Shown one piece after another: positions 35,016 through 43,010 of a DNA stretch of 43,010 bases. Under the pieces are notes generated by a model. It saw only the letters and a program-made list of their open reading frames with translations, was not told where the DNA came from and did no database searches. Every line of letters begins with the position of its first letter. Positions within the stretch are counted from its first letter, which is position 1. A program made the translations under genes and the position numbers. Source of the stretch: an uncultured Flavobacteriaceae bacterium (GTDB lineage: Bacteria > Bacteroidota > Bacteroidia > Flavobacteriales > Flavobacteriaceae); assembly GCA_913020295.1 (NCBI GenBank), contig CAJWAA010000017.1, positions 1 to 43,010 of the forward strand, in the 5' to 3' direction.

Positions 35016-36353
35016 GTGATTTTTTCTATTTTAAGTATTTTTTTGACAATAATTTGGATCATTATTGGAACTTCCTACAAAAAGTTCCACCCTTTTTTAG
35101 TTCTTTTAGTTGCTCCATTCCTATTGGCAATACTATTAAATATACCGCTTATGGATGCTTTGGAGCAAATCAAAGAAGGCTTCGGTAAAATCATTCAAAA
35201 CATTGGACTATTAATTTTGTTTGGGACCATTATTGGAATTGTTCTAGGCGAATCAAAAGCAACACTCTCTATTGCAAACTGGATTCTTAAGCGTCTAAAA
35301 AGACTCCCATTGGCTTATTCAATTAGTTTTATTGGTTATTTAGTTTCTATTCCTGTTTTTTGTGATGCAGCCTTTGTAATCTTGTCTCAACTCAATAAAA
35401 CATTATCGCAACAAACGAAAACTCCATTGGCAGGTCTAGCAGTAGCTCTCTCTACAGGACTTTTCGCTCCTCACGTTCTTATTCCACCTACACCTGGACC
35501 TCTTGCTGCTGCTGCAAATTTAAATCTTGACAATATAATATTATTAATTGTTTCAGGTGGAGCATTGGCTTTTATACTAATTTTGGTAGGTGGAGCTTAT
35601 GGAAATTATCTTATCAATAAAAATCCTAAAAAAACGATTAAGACGGAATTAAAGAATAAAACTAAACAACAAATAATTCAAAACCTACCAAATTTTAAAG
35701 TATCGATCATTCCAATCATATTCCCTATTTTTTTAATGTGTTTGGGAGGACTTTTGACTTTTCTGCAAAAGGATTTTACAGGAATCTCTATCATCCGTTT
35801 TCTATCTAGTCCATCAATTGCTTTATTAATAGGGATGATTTTATCTTTTAGACTATTTGGTATGAGTAAATTAAGTTTGATATCTAATGCTGTTACTAAA
35901 GGAATTGAAAAGTCAGCACCGATATTAATCATTACTGGATTGGGAGGTGCTTTAGGAAGTGTCATTCAAAATATCCCACTTCAAGATTATGCGGCCAATA
36001 TTACATCATATGAATCACTTGGAATTTTAATACCTTTTGCCATGGCAGCATTACTTAAAACAGCTCAAGGTTCATCCACTGTTGCAATTATAACAGCTTC
36101 TTCTATTATTTTTCCTGTAATGCCTATGTTAGGTTTAGAAGGAGAAATAGGAAAGATTTGGGCAATTTTGGCAATAGGAGTCGGCTCTATGACAGTCTCT
36201 CACGCCAATGACTCTTATTTTTGGATTGTATCACAAATGAGTGATATGGATATAAAAACAGCCTATAAAACTCATACTCTTGGGACCTTATATCAGGGAA
36301 CTGTTGGCCTGGTAATTGTATTTATTGGTTATTCAATTTGGAAATTCATTTGA
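35016..36353 (+). CDS. GntP-family gluconate/aldonate permease
   Basis: A 445-residue inner-membrane protein with around twelve hydrophobic stretches, matching the GntP family of gluconate:H+ symporters. Typical parts are IPVFCDAAFVIL, APHVLIPPTPGPLAAA and the C-terminal MTVSHANDSYFWIVSQ. The start is GTG at 35016, because the only nearby ATG (35014) is out of frame and meets a stop at once. It is 2 bases behind glycerate kinase, so glycerate or a related sugar acid is the likely substrate. Gluconate is the alternative. Confidence 0.92.
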   Translation: MIFSILSIFLTIIWIIIGTSYKKFHPFLVLLVAPFLLAILLNIPLMDALEQIKEGFGKIIQNIGLLILFGTIIGIVLGESKATLSIANWILKRLKRLPLAYSISFIGYLVSIPVFCDAAFVILSQLNKTLSQQTKTPLAGLAVALSTGLFAPHVLIPPTPGPLAAAANLNLDNIILLIVSGGALAFILILVGGAYGNYLINKNPKKTIKTELKNKTKQQIIQNLPNFKVSIIPIIFPIFLMCLGGLLTFLQKDFTGISIIRFLSSPSIALLIGMILSFRLFGMSKLSLISNAVTKGIEKSAPILIITGLGGALGSVIQNIPLQDYAANITSYESLGILIPFAMAALLKTAQGSSTVAIITASSIIFPVMPMLGLEGEIGKIWAILAIGVGSMTVSHANDSYFWIVSQMSDMDIKTAYKTHTLGTLYQGTVGLVIVFIGYSIWKFI

Positions 36354-36419
36354 TTGAATTCATATTTAATACAGTGCTTTTTTTGTAGTTTAGATTAGTG
36401 ATATAAATAAAGGTTTTAT

Positions 36420-36605
36420 ATGATAACAATTAAAGACGACTTTGGAAAAAAATACGTTATTAAAGACCTAAAAAAATTCAAAAAACACCTTTTAGATTTC
36501 CATTCCAAAAACGGAAAGGGAGATAATAGTATTCATGAAGAAAATGGATACTGGTTTAAGGTTACGGATAGATTTTATAAAAAGGTAATGTCAATATCAG
36601 AATAA
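36420..36605 (+). CDS. Small protein of unknown function
   Basis: A 61-residue charged protein without signal peptide, starting MITIKDDFGKKYVIKD and ending in KVTDRFYKKVMSISE. The pattern resembles small uncharacterised proteins I associate with Bacteroidota, but no function is known to me. It is 66 bases after gntP and 90 before a heparinase-like gene on the same strand, so it could belong to either transcript. Codon use looks like that of its neighbours. A chance reading frame cannot be excluded. Confidence 0.55.
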   Translation: MITIKDDFGKKYVIKDLKKFKKHLLDFHSKNGKGDNSIHEENGYWFKVTDRFYKKVMSISE

Positions 36606-36695
36606 TTTTAAACGGTTTATCTCATTATGTTTTTGACAAAGTCATTAAAAATCTATCTATTATTTTAAAAAACAAAATTCATAATTTAACAAATC

Positions 36696-38906
36696 ATGTT
36701 ATATAAAATGAACATAAGGATGGATCATTTCAAATTGCTAAAACTGATCATTGGCATCATATTAATCTTTCATTTTTTTGGATGCAGTCCGGATAATACA
36801 TCAAACGATAATAGAATTAATACTGAAAATTATTCTGCAGGTTCAGGAGATAACTCAGAAACTAAAGAAACAAAAGAAACAAATCACCCTTTTTTAATTG
36901 TCACAAAAGATATGTTTTCGACACTCAGGGAAAAATCCAATAAAGAGCCCTGGAGATCAATGAAAGAGGACGCTATTACAAGAGCTTCAAAAGCCCCAGA
37001 GAGTAATCACTACGGTACACTTCAAAAATATGTTGGTGCTGCTGCTTTAGCTTACATTTTGGATGAAGCAAAAAGTGAAGAATATGCAAATAAAGTTAGA
37101 GATGTCATATTAAATAGATTTTCAACTCTAGACATTAAAGAGTCTTCTAGTTGGAGTAATGTGGTACCTAATATGGGGGCTTTTTTCTGTGCAATTCTTG
37201 CTTTGGACATTGTCTACGATGCCCTGACTTTGGAAGATATCAAAAAATGTGAAGCATTGATTTCTGACAGAATTTCTAGGGTAAACCGATCCGGTTCATG
37301 GAAAACAGCTCGCTATGGCACCCATGGAACCTGGGACATCTACAAAGGGGATCGTGTTGATCAGGATGACAGTTACTATTATGCGCTAATTAATCAAATT
37401 ACCCCTGATGGAGTGAGTCCAGTTACAAATACATATGCTTGGTCAAGGGTTGGCGGAGGAGATAGTAGGATTTCAAAATCTGGTTATATGGATGTACTTG
37501 AATTTACTGGAATCGATAGAAGGTATTACAATAATGAAAGAATTCAAAAATTTATGCAATGGCAATTTGGTTCTAGTATTAATCCCTCAAAAGAGTTAGC
37601 AATATTTGGTGATATGCTACCCACCGAAACAATCGGTAATTCAATGTTGTATCGAAGGGTTGTAAATTTTGATGATGAAGCTGCAGGTTATGCCGCATGG
37701 TTTCTTGAAGGAATTCCCTCCATTGGGCATATACTTACTTATATTTTACCCAAAAAAGAGCTTCCTCCAGCTTTATTGCCATCAAGTAAAATCTATGAAA
37801 ATGGAGGTGCTTTTTTTAGAGATAAAGAAGACAATCCTTTTGGATTACACGGAGTTTTATACAATATTAAGTCTCAAAATGAGTGGCATACCCACAATGA
37901 AGTCAATGGACTTTCTCTATCCGGATTGGGTAACCGTCTATTAGTCAATGGAGGAAGGTTGGGTCCCCCCACCAGAGAAGCCAAACTCAACAATACTTTG
38001 ACCATCAATGGAGAAAACCACAATGGATTTACTGGAGCAGGAATTGTAGAAGGGTTTACAGCTGATGGCTTGGATTATGCCAAAGGAGATGATGGTGATG
38101 CCATTCGTTTCAAAGACCATTCCAGAAATATGATTATGGTTCAAACCACTAACGATGCGAATGGATATTTTATTATATATGATGAGGTTGATGCAGATCC
38201 TAGTGACAAGGTCAAAAACTACCTGCACCCTGCAAGTCAAAATAATATCATCACTAATGAGGATCTACGGGAATATACCGCCCCGATTGATCATTATCCC
38301 TCCATACCAGCAGGAATGGTTACTTTTTACTTTGTCTCAACTCCAGAAGCTGTAAATATCGAAAGATCTCAATCTGCTGTTCCAGACCGTTATCCAGGAT
38401 ATCCAGATCACAATCGCTTGGAGTCGATATATTCTGTCAATGATGAGGGTAAAAAATTTTTAACCACTCTTATTTTTCCCCATAATCATTTGGTAGCTAA
38501 ACCAACATTTCAAAAATTTTCATCCGAAGATTTTGATGGAATCAAATTCAGTCAGGGTAATGTGACTGACTTCCTTATTACTTCTGAAAACAGTCCAGTA
38601 AATTTTGATGAATCATCTTTTACTGGCAACCTATGTTGGGTAAGAAAAAAAAGCAATACCCTCACTTCTTTTTTTGTAAAATCAGGCACAAATTATTTGG
38701 ATAATGGTATTGGCTTTGAATCAGACAATCCAGTAACGATATATGTAAAAGGATCGAACGGGATCGTTATTTCTGATGGGGCTACCCTAAGACTTAACGG
38801 AAGTGTTTTGTCTGGAGTCAGCTTTGATAGTAATGTTATTATAAACAGTTCCTCTGAGGATCATATCGAAGTAGTATTGGGGGCAGGTAAATTTACATTT
38901 CAATAG
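36696..38906 (+). CDS. Heparinase II/III-like polysaccharide lyase lipoprotein, third copy
   Basis: A 736-residue lipoprotein (lipobox FFGC, Cys30 when counted from 36696; in-frame ATGs at 36708 and 36720 are other possible starts). A Ser/Thr/Glu-rich linker leads to an alpha-helical toroid (about 65-370). The heparinase II/III-like sandwich then begins with NEWHTHNEVNGLSLSG, in which His398/His400 are candidate catalytic residues. The C-terminal 150 residues are beta-rich. It differs strongly from the two heparinase-like proteins of the susCD operon. Ulvan lyases of newer families share this general architecture, but the family cannot be fixed here. It has its own transcript on the plus strand. 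Confidence 0.8.
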   Translation: MLYKMNIRMDHFKLLKLIIGIILIFHFFGCSPDNTSNDNRINTENYSAGSGDNSETKETKETNHPFLIVTKDMFSTLREKSNKEPWRSMKEDAITRASKAPESNHYGTLQKYVGAAALAYILDEAKSEEYANKVRDVILNRFSTLDIKESSSWSNVVPNMGAFFCAILALDIVYDALTLEDIKKCEALISDRISRVNRSGSWKTARYGTHGTWDIYKGDRVDQDDSYYYALINQITPDGVSPVTNTYAWSRVGGGDSRISKSGYMDVLEFTGIDRRYYNNERIQKFMQWQFGSSINPSKELAIFGDMLPTETIGNSMLYRRVVNFDDEAAGYAAWFLEGIPSIGHILTYILPKKELPPALLPSSKIYENGGAFFRDKEDNPFGLHGVLYNIKSQNEWHTHNEVNGLSLSGLGNRLLVNGGRLGPPTREAKLNNTLTINGENHNGFTGAGIVEGFTADGLDYAKGDDGDAIRFKDHSRNMIMVQTTNDANGYFIIYDEVDADPSDKVKNYLHPASQNNIITNEDLREYTAPIDHYPSIPAGMVTFYFVSTPEAVNIERSQSAVPDRYPGYPDHNRLESIYSVNDEGKKFLTTLIFPHNHLVAKPTFQKFSSEDFDGIKFSQGNVTDFLITSENSPVNFDESSFTGNLCWVRKKSNTLTSFFVKSGTNYLDNGIGFESDNPVTIYVKGSNGIVISDGATLRLNGSVLSGVSFDSNVIINSSSEDHIEVVLGAGKFTFQ

Positions 38907-38925
38907 TTCAACAGAATATGTTGAA
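38907..38925. terminator. Weak hairpin between convergent genes
   Basis: TTCAACA and TGTTGAA form a 7-bp stem around the loop GAATA immediately after the stop codon of the plus-strand lyase gene. There is no good T run, so it would be a weak or bidirectional terminator between this gene and the converging DUF285 gene. Confidence 0.35.
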
Positions 38926-38945
38926 ATCAATTTATTTCAAAGCAG

Positions 38946-39638
38946 TTACTGAGGGCAAGTCCCCCAAACAGGATGATACTTGTCTATGAGTGCCGAGCTT
39001 ACAGAGAAATGTTCGGCTTTTACTTTGATATTAGTGACGCACCATTGAGATAGATCTTTATTAAATAATTTGGCATATTCAAACATACTGCTCATCAAAG
39101 TAACATTTGAAGTATCCCAATCACCAATATCTTGATTAAATGAAAAAGCATAAGTAAACATTCCACGCATATCAGTTACATTAGAGGTGTCCCATTGTCC
39201 AATATCCTTATCAAAGGAGCGAGAATTAAAAAACATTCTTCGCATACTGGTTACATTTGATGTATCCCAGCTAGATATATCTTGATCAAATAATTTATTG
39301 TCTCTAAACAATGAACTCATGTTTTTTACCTGTGATGTACAAACAAAAACAACCTCCATACCGTCAGCCACCATTTGTCTTAACTTTTCCTCACTAACAA
39401 CTATGTATTCTCTTCCGTTAACCGAGCCCTTATCTTCAAGAGTTGCCTCAGGACACTTTATGGTCATTTGGTTGTCGTCTAAGTAAATTTTTGGGTTGAT
39501 ATTTTTGGCTTCAAGTCTATCTAAAGTTTTAATTTCAGAGTCATAATCAAGTTTGTCTTCACAACTAAAACTTATGATAGAGATAATTAATAAAAGAACT
39601 TTTTTTCTCTTCAATTTTTTTTTTTGAAGAATTAACAT
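38946..39638 (-). CDS. BspA-type DUF285 repeat lipoprotein
   Basis: A 230-residue surface or periplasmic protein with lipobox SFSC (Cys26). Residues 117-206 consist of three full and one partial 25-residue DUF285 repeats ([20 protein letters not shown] type), the leucine-rich-like repeats of BspA-family surface proteins involved in adhesion in other bacteria. Before them, [14 protein letters not shown] and [18 protein letters not shown] resemble the usual N-terminal unit of these proteins. Its role inside a polysaccharide locus is unknown; binding of a surface or matrix is possible. It converges with the third lyase gene. Confidence 0.88.
   Translation of the reverse strand: MLILQKKKLKRKKVLLLIISIISFSCEDKLDYDSEIKTLDRLEAKNINPKIYLDDNQMTIKCPEATLEDKGSVNGREYIVVSEEKLRQMVADGMEVVFVCTSQVKNMSSLFRDNKLFDQDISSWDTSNVTSMRRMFFNSRSFDKDIGQWDTSNVTDMRGMFTYAFSFNQDIGDWDTSNVTLMSSMFEYAKLFNKDLSQWCVTNIKVKAEHFSVSSALIDKYHPVWGTCPQ
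39021..39290 (-). repeat. 75-bp tandem coding repeats (DUF285 units)
   Basis: Three full and one partial tandem units of 75 bases encode the WDTSNVT-containing repeats of the lipoprotein. The protein motif is nearly unchanged between units while the DNA differs at many positions, which points to old duplication and purifying selection. Confidence 0.85.
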
Positions 39639-39726
39639 TTATACTAAGAGTGAAAATAAAACCATTTGTTTGGAAATCAAAAATTACTGAATAAATCCAT
39701 TTTTAATTCAGTTTAAGTTATTCATA

Positions 39727-42177
39727 TTATTTATTTAATGCATTAACAGTATAATCCCCAGGTTCAAATTCTAAAACAATATAATCATCAAACCTTTTTT
39801 GAAAACTTATATTGGTATCAATTTGAAAAAAATGGCCATTCTTCCAAATTTCTTTTTCATTTATTTCAATTACAAAGGATTTGATTTTTTGAATTGGTAC
39901 ATATATTATTGAAGTGGTATTCTTTGGAATAATAGCTCTGATTTGTAATCCTACTTCTAAGCCTTTTTTTCTAAGCTTTTTTAACTTAATATTTATATCA
40001 CCAGCTGAAGACGGAACTAACCCCTCACACCACTCTAGATCATATAAATTAGGTTTAATTTTAATTTTTTTCCAACCCGGTAAAATTGGTTCAACACCAA
40101 GAATCTTCTCAGGAAGAAGAGCTGTTGGCCCAGAACACCAAGCGTGCGATTTTGATCTTCCCAACTTAGGAATCCAATTTTCAAACCAAGCCCCATTAAA
40201 ATCATTTCTATTCATTTGCCCTCCCCAGTTTTTTCTTATATAATCAAGAGCCCATTGGCCTTTTCCCTCCGAAAACATAGAATTGAGAAGCCAATAAGAA
40301 AAAGATTGTTCACATGATTTACCTTGAGCCTCAATAAACTTTACCAAAGAAGGTTTATAATTTTCATCAACAAGACCATATTTTAGAGCATAGACTTGTG
40401 TTTGCTGAGTAATTCTAGAACTTTTCAAGCCATCTTTAAATAATTTTTCTTTTTTGAGCCACATGAATTTTTGTACAGACTGTTTTATAACTTTAGCTTT
40501 CTTATACCATAATTCTGCTTGGGTGAGGTCACCAATTATATTGCGAGCTAGCCATGCTGCTGAATTTAATGCACCAAAATATAAACAATTCATTGCAGTA
40601 TTTTCTCCATCTACATCCATTTTAAAAGTATCAGGATGATCTAAAACAACCCAACCTGGAACTTTTCCTAATAGCTTTCTTTCATTAGATTCATAACCTT
40701 CAAAATATTTCAATAATAATTTTAAATTCGGATAAATCTGTCTGACTAATTCTTGATCCTTATAGAACATATAGTGCTCTTTTATCATAAGAATCCATTC
40801 TAATTGATAATCAGGGATGTAAGCAGAAGTTTTTGGTCCTAAACGATAGTCAGTTGGATGGCGACCACGGATAGCACCTTTATCTGAAAATCTTTGGGAA
40901 AATGCACCACTTATAATGGAGTAATCATGTAATAATTTTATGTTAGTATCAAAACTATAGGCTGAATACCGAACCATATAGCGACTATCTCCCGCAATAT
41001 ATTGTGTTTGCTCACGCCAAGGAGTATCCATCCAAGTGTCCTGAGCGCAAATCTGCATGGACCACCTGCCAATTTCCCATATATCATTTAGCGTACTGTC
41101 TGAGCACAAAAAATATCCTTTATTTTTTACTGGAAATGATCTAAATTTTGCTGAAATATTTTCAATCTCAACCTCTTCATTTTCCTTTATGGCAAAATAT
41201 CTAAAGGATCTCCAAGTTATAGGGTTCCAACTTTGAAGGCCCTTCTTAGTTATATATAGGTCGATATAATTTACATTGTCAGCCATCAATGGAATGCTAT
41301 CTTTTCCAAGAGTCTCTGCTGTACCAATCTCAAGAGTTAATCCTGACTCACTTGAATTAGCAACGAAACAAGGGTAGGCAGTTATGGCTTTTCCAAAATC
41401 ATAAATATGAAGGCCGTTTTTAATCCATTTTCTCTCAGGAGTGATATTTTTAAAAAAGGTACGCTCCCTGTTAATTACTACAATCTTATTCCATGGATCT
41501 ATAGGAGGAACTCCGATTTCAGTGGCATTTTCCCAATTCGAATCATTAAAATGGTTAAGTTCCCAACTATCGTAAGCAAGTCTTGCATCGTACTTTTCTT
41601 GCCTTCCTATGGTGTGATCAATTTGACGGTGATCAGTTTTGCTGTCCCACGCTATTGCTTTTGCAACTAACCAACTTTTATCGCTGTTTAGCTTGATAAT
41701 TTTTTCCTCAGAGTCTATAATTTTTGATTGAAAGAAAAAACCTCCTCTACCATTCATTCTATGATGTAACCCTTCCCCTACGTTGTAAACAAGAGCAGCT
41801 ATTGTATTTCTACCTGATTTAAGATAACGAGAAATATCAATTTCTTCATAAGTTTGATACTCAGGGTCTGGGTTCGTTGGAACGCGATCAATGTATTCAC
41901 CGTTTATATAAAGTTCGGCGAAGGAAAATGCTGAGACGTATGCTTTTGCCTCTTTTATTGAATTATTTAATCTAAAACTTTTACGAAAATGTAAGTAATA
42001 ATTTATTGGATTCGGGTCTCCAGAATCCCAAATCCAATTAGCCTCTGGCTTTTGTCCTTCAAAGGATTGTGTGTCAAGTGAAATAAAACCATCTTTACTT
42101 GAAACTTTATTTTGACATATACAAAGTTGGCATATTGTAAAAAAAAATAAAAATGTTGTCTTTTTTTTCAATTCCAT
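39727..42177 (-). CDS. GH78 alpha-L-rhamnosidase
   Basis: An 816-residue exported enzyme of glycoside hydrolase family 78. Order: signal peptide (about 1-21), N-terminal carbohydrate-binding beta domain (FAELYINGEYIDR, GRNTIAALVYNVGEG), linker beta domain, (alpha/alpha)6 catalytic barrel and C-terminal beta domain (GVEPILPGWKKIKIKP). The active-site segment is DTPWREQTQYIAGD (Asp384, Glu389), a variant of the classical CPQRDERLGWTGD; Glu389 may be the acid. The segment SHAWCSGPTALLPEKILG is typical. It removes terminal alpha-L-rhamnose, consistent with a rhamnose-containing polymer. No rhamnose catabolic genes lie in this window. Confidence 0.9.
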   Translation of the reverse strand: MELKKKTTFLFFFTICQLCICQNKVSSKDGFISLDTQSFEGQKPEANWIWDSGDPNPINYYLHFRKSFRLNNSIKEAKAYVSAFSFAELYINGEYIDRVPTNPDPEYQTYEEIDISRYLKSGRNTIAALVYNVGEGLHHRMNGRGGFFFQSKIIDSEEKIIKLNSDKSWLVAKAIAWDSKTDHRQIDHTIGRQEKYDARLAYDSWELNHFNDSNWENATEIGVPPIDPWNKIVVINRERTFFKNITPERKWIKNGLHIYDFGKAITAYPCFVANSSESGLTLEIGTAETLGKDSIPLMADNVNYIDLYITKKGLQSWNPITWRSFRYFAIKENEEVEIENISAKFRSFPVKNKGYFLCSDSTLNDIWEIGRWSMQICAQDTWMDTPWREQTQYIAGDSRYMVRYSAYSFDTNIKLLHDYSIISGAFSQRFSDKGAIRGRHPTDYRLGPKTSAYIPDYQLEWILMIKEHYMFYKDQELVRQIYPNLKLLLKYFEGYESNERKLLGKVPGWVVLDHPDTFKMDVDGENTAMNCLYFGALNSAAWLARNIIGDLTQAELWYKKAKVIKQSVQKFMWLKKEKLFKDGLKSSRITQQTQVYALKYGLVDENYKPSLVKFIEAQGKSCEQSFSYWLLNSMFSEGKGQWALDYIRKNWGGQMNRNDFNGAWFENWIPKLGRSKSHAWCSGPTALLPEKILGVEPILPGWKKIKIKPNLYDLEWCEGLVPSSAGDINIKLKKLRKKGLEVGLQIRAIIPKNTTSIIYVPIQKIKSFVIEINEKEIWKNGHFFQIDTNISFQKRFDDYIVLEFEPGDYTVNALNK

Positions 42178-42276
42178 TAAAATTTAAAATTAAACAAGTT
42201 TAATCAGAGTATCTTTTAATAGTTTTTTCAAACCCATTAATTTTAAAAGCTAATAAATCAACATTAAAATGAGTAC

Positions 42277-43010
42277 TTAGTCAAAGGTTAAATCTGCATT
42301 ATTCTTTTGCAAATCAAAAAACTCAGAATCTATCGTATTAATTTTTTTTCCTCCCACAAAAACATTTTTTAAATGAACGCTTAAATCATTCTTTTGGGTT
42401 TGGGAATAGTGCCTAAAGAAAGCCCACTTATTGGGAAAGGCCACTTTAAAAATACAATCCTCAATCGTAATATTTTGTATTCTACCCAAAGAAGAAGTAT
42501 TTCTATTTCTTTTCGTAATATAAAAATTGATCCCAGTTTGCTTTCGATCTGGATGACAATACTCAGCATGAATATTTTTAAACAGAACATTATTTACCAA
42601 TGCTCCATCTCTGACATTTATTCCCATTACTCGATCTGATTCAATAATATCATTCTTTTCAAAAATAATATTATGCATTAAGTCACAATAGGTCTCTGTT
42701 CCTATTTTTAAACCAGTTTTTTTAGTTAAAAAAACATTATTTCGAATTATAATTCTCTCTGCGTTGGGTATTTCTTGGTCATTTTCGCCATCTCCTGTAC
42801 ATTTTATAGCGACAGTATCGTCTCCAGCCCATCCAAACGAGTTTTCAATTAATACATCACTAGAACTGTCGGGATCCCATCCATCTAAACTTCCAAGATG
42901 TTTATTTTCAACAGGGTTATTCATTAATTTACAATACCTAAAACTAATGTGCTTAGAGTTGAGGATATGAGTATTCCATCGGGCAGCATCCTTTAATATT
43001 ATTCCTTCTA
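42277..43010 (-). CDS. Partial right-handed beta-helix protein, GH28-like
   Basis: The frame is open to the window end, so the N-terminal half is missing; the visible 244 residues are the C-terminal part. Preserved GH28-type features are AARWNTHILNSKHISFR, LDGWDPDSSSDVLIEN and FGWAGDDTVAIKCTG, giving the catalytic aspartates of the pectinase-like fold. The GHG motif that normally follows is replaced by KKTGLKIGTETYCDL, as in some uncharacterised relatives. Repeated NITIEDCIF-like strands fit a beta-helix. It probably cleaves a uronic-acid or rhamnose-linked polymer, but activity cannot be assigned. It is 99 bases upstream of the GH78 gene on the same strand. Confidence 0.75.
   Translation of the reverse strand, partial: EGIILKDAARWNTHILNSKHISFRYCKLMNNPVENKHLGSLDGWDPDSSSDVLIENSFGWAGDDTVAIKCTGDGENDQEIPNAERIIIRNNVFLTKKTGLKIGTETYCDLMHNIIFEKNDIIESDRVMGINVRDGALVNNVLFKNIHAEYCHPDRKQTGINFYITKRNRNTSSLGRIQNITIEDCIFKVAFPNKWAFFRHYSQTQKNDLSVHLKNVFVGGKKINTIDSEFFDLQKNNADLTFD

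Noticed and set aside
20208-38906. Firm assignment of the locus as an ulvan PUL
   Set aside because: GH78, GH105, glucuronate genes and lyase-like proteins fit, but no sulfatase is seen and no lyase family could be fixed by motif, so only a tentative statement is made.
39640-39726. Possible terminator with CTGAAT and ATTCAG arms upstream of the DUF285 gene
   Set aside because: The stem is only 6 bp around a 13-base loop in AT-rich DNA and has no clear T run, so it is too weak to list.
1-43010. CRISPR array, insertion sequence, phage genes, tRNA or rRNA
   Set aside because: No regularly spaced direct repeats, transposase motifs, attachment-site duplications or structured RNA genes were recognised in any intergenic region.

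Overview
The window looks like chromosomal DNA of a marine Bacteroidota, most likely a Flavobacteriaceae relative. The base composition is AT-rich, there is a SusC/SusD pair, most exported proteins carry lipoprotein signals, candidate promoters resemble the Bacteroidota TTG / TAnnTTTG type, and the intergenic sequences show few Shine-Dalgarno motifs. These are family-level inferences from reading the sequence; no database search was run.

Layout. (1) 1-2269, minus strand: a partial planctomycete-type cytochrome c/DUF1549 protein, a Kazal-type inhibitor lipoprotein and a DUF1080 lipoprotein. (2) 2398-5406, plus strand: a GH2 glycosidase and an aldose 1-epimerase. (3) 5491-18736, minus strand: a tightly packed 13-gene operon for hexuronate catabolism. 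It holds an MFS sugar porter, a Gfo/Idh/MocA oxidoreductase, fructuronate reductase, UxuA, UxaC, a complete TRAP transporter (DctP, DctQ, DctM), a DUF4861 lipoprotein, KdgK, KDPG aldolase, KduI and KduD. (4) 19138-20211, plus strand: a LacI-family regulator divergent from that operon. (5) 20208-33684, minus strand: a polysaccharide utilization locus (PUL) transcribed susC, susD, a strong hairpin, two heparinase II/III-like lyases, a BNR-4 propeller protein, a GH105 unsaturated uronyl hydrolase and a PhoD-like metallophosphoesterase. (6) 33883-38906, plus strand: glycerate kinase, a GntP permease, a small protein and a third heparinase II/III-like lyase. (7) 38946-43010, minus strand: a DUF285 repeat lipoprotein, a GH78 alpha-L-rhamnosidase and a partial GH28-like beta-helix protein.

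How it fits together. SusC/SusD would bind and import oligosaccharides of a uronic-acid polysaccharide. The heparinase-like and BNR-4 proteins are candidate lyases that leave 4,5-unsaturated uronates. GH105 would release the unsaturated sugar, while GH78 and GH2 trim rhamnose and other neutral or uronic residues. Monomeric uronates would enter through TRAP or MFS. KduI/KduD handle the unsaturated product and UxaC/UxuB/UxuA handle saturated glucuronate; both converge on KDG, which KdgK and KDPG aldolase split to pyruvate and glyceraldehyde 3-phosphate. The glucuronate (not galacturonate) branch plus GH78 and GH105 points to a rhamnose- and glucuronate-containing polymer. Ulvan is the leading guess, but no sulfatase is seen in the window.

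The most notable unlisted signal is a 12-bp dyad, GTGTGCGCACAC, in the susC promoter. A one-mismatch copy lies just downstream of a -7 box in front of the uronate operon, next to the lacI gene. This suggests one LacI-type regulator couples polymer uptake to uronate catabolism. No CRISPR array, insertion sequence, tRNA or rRNA was recognised.
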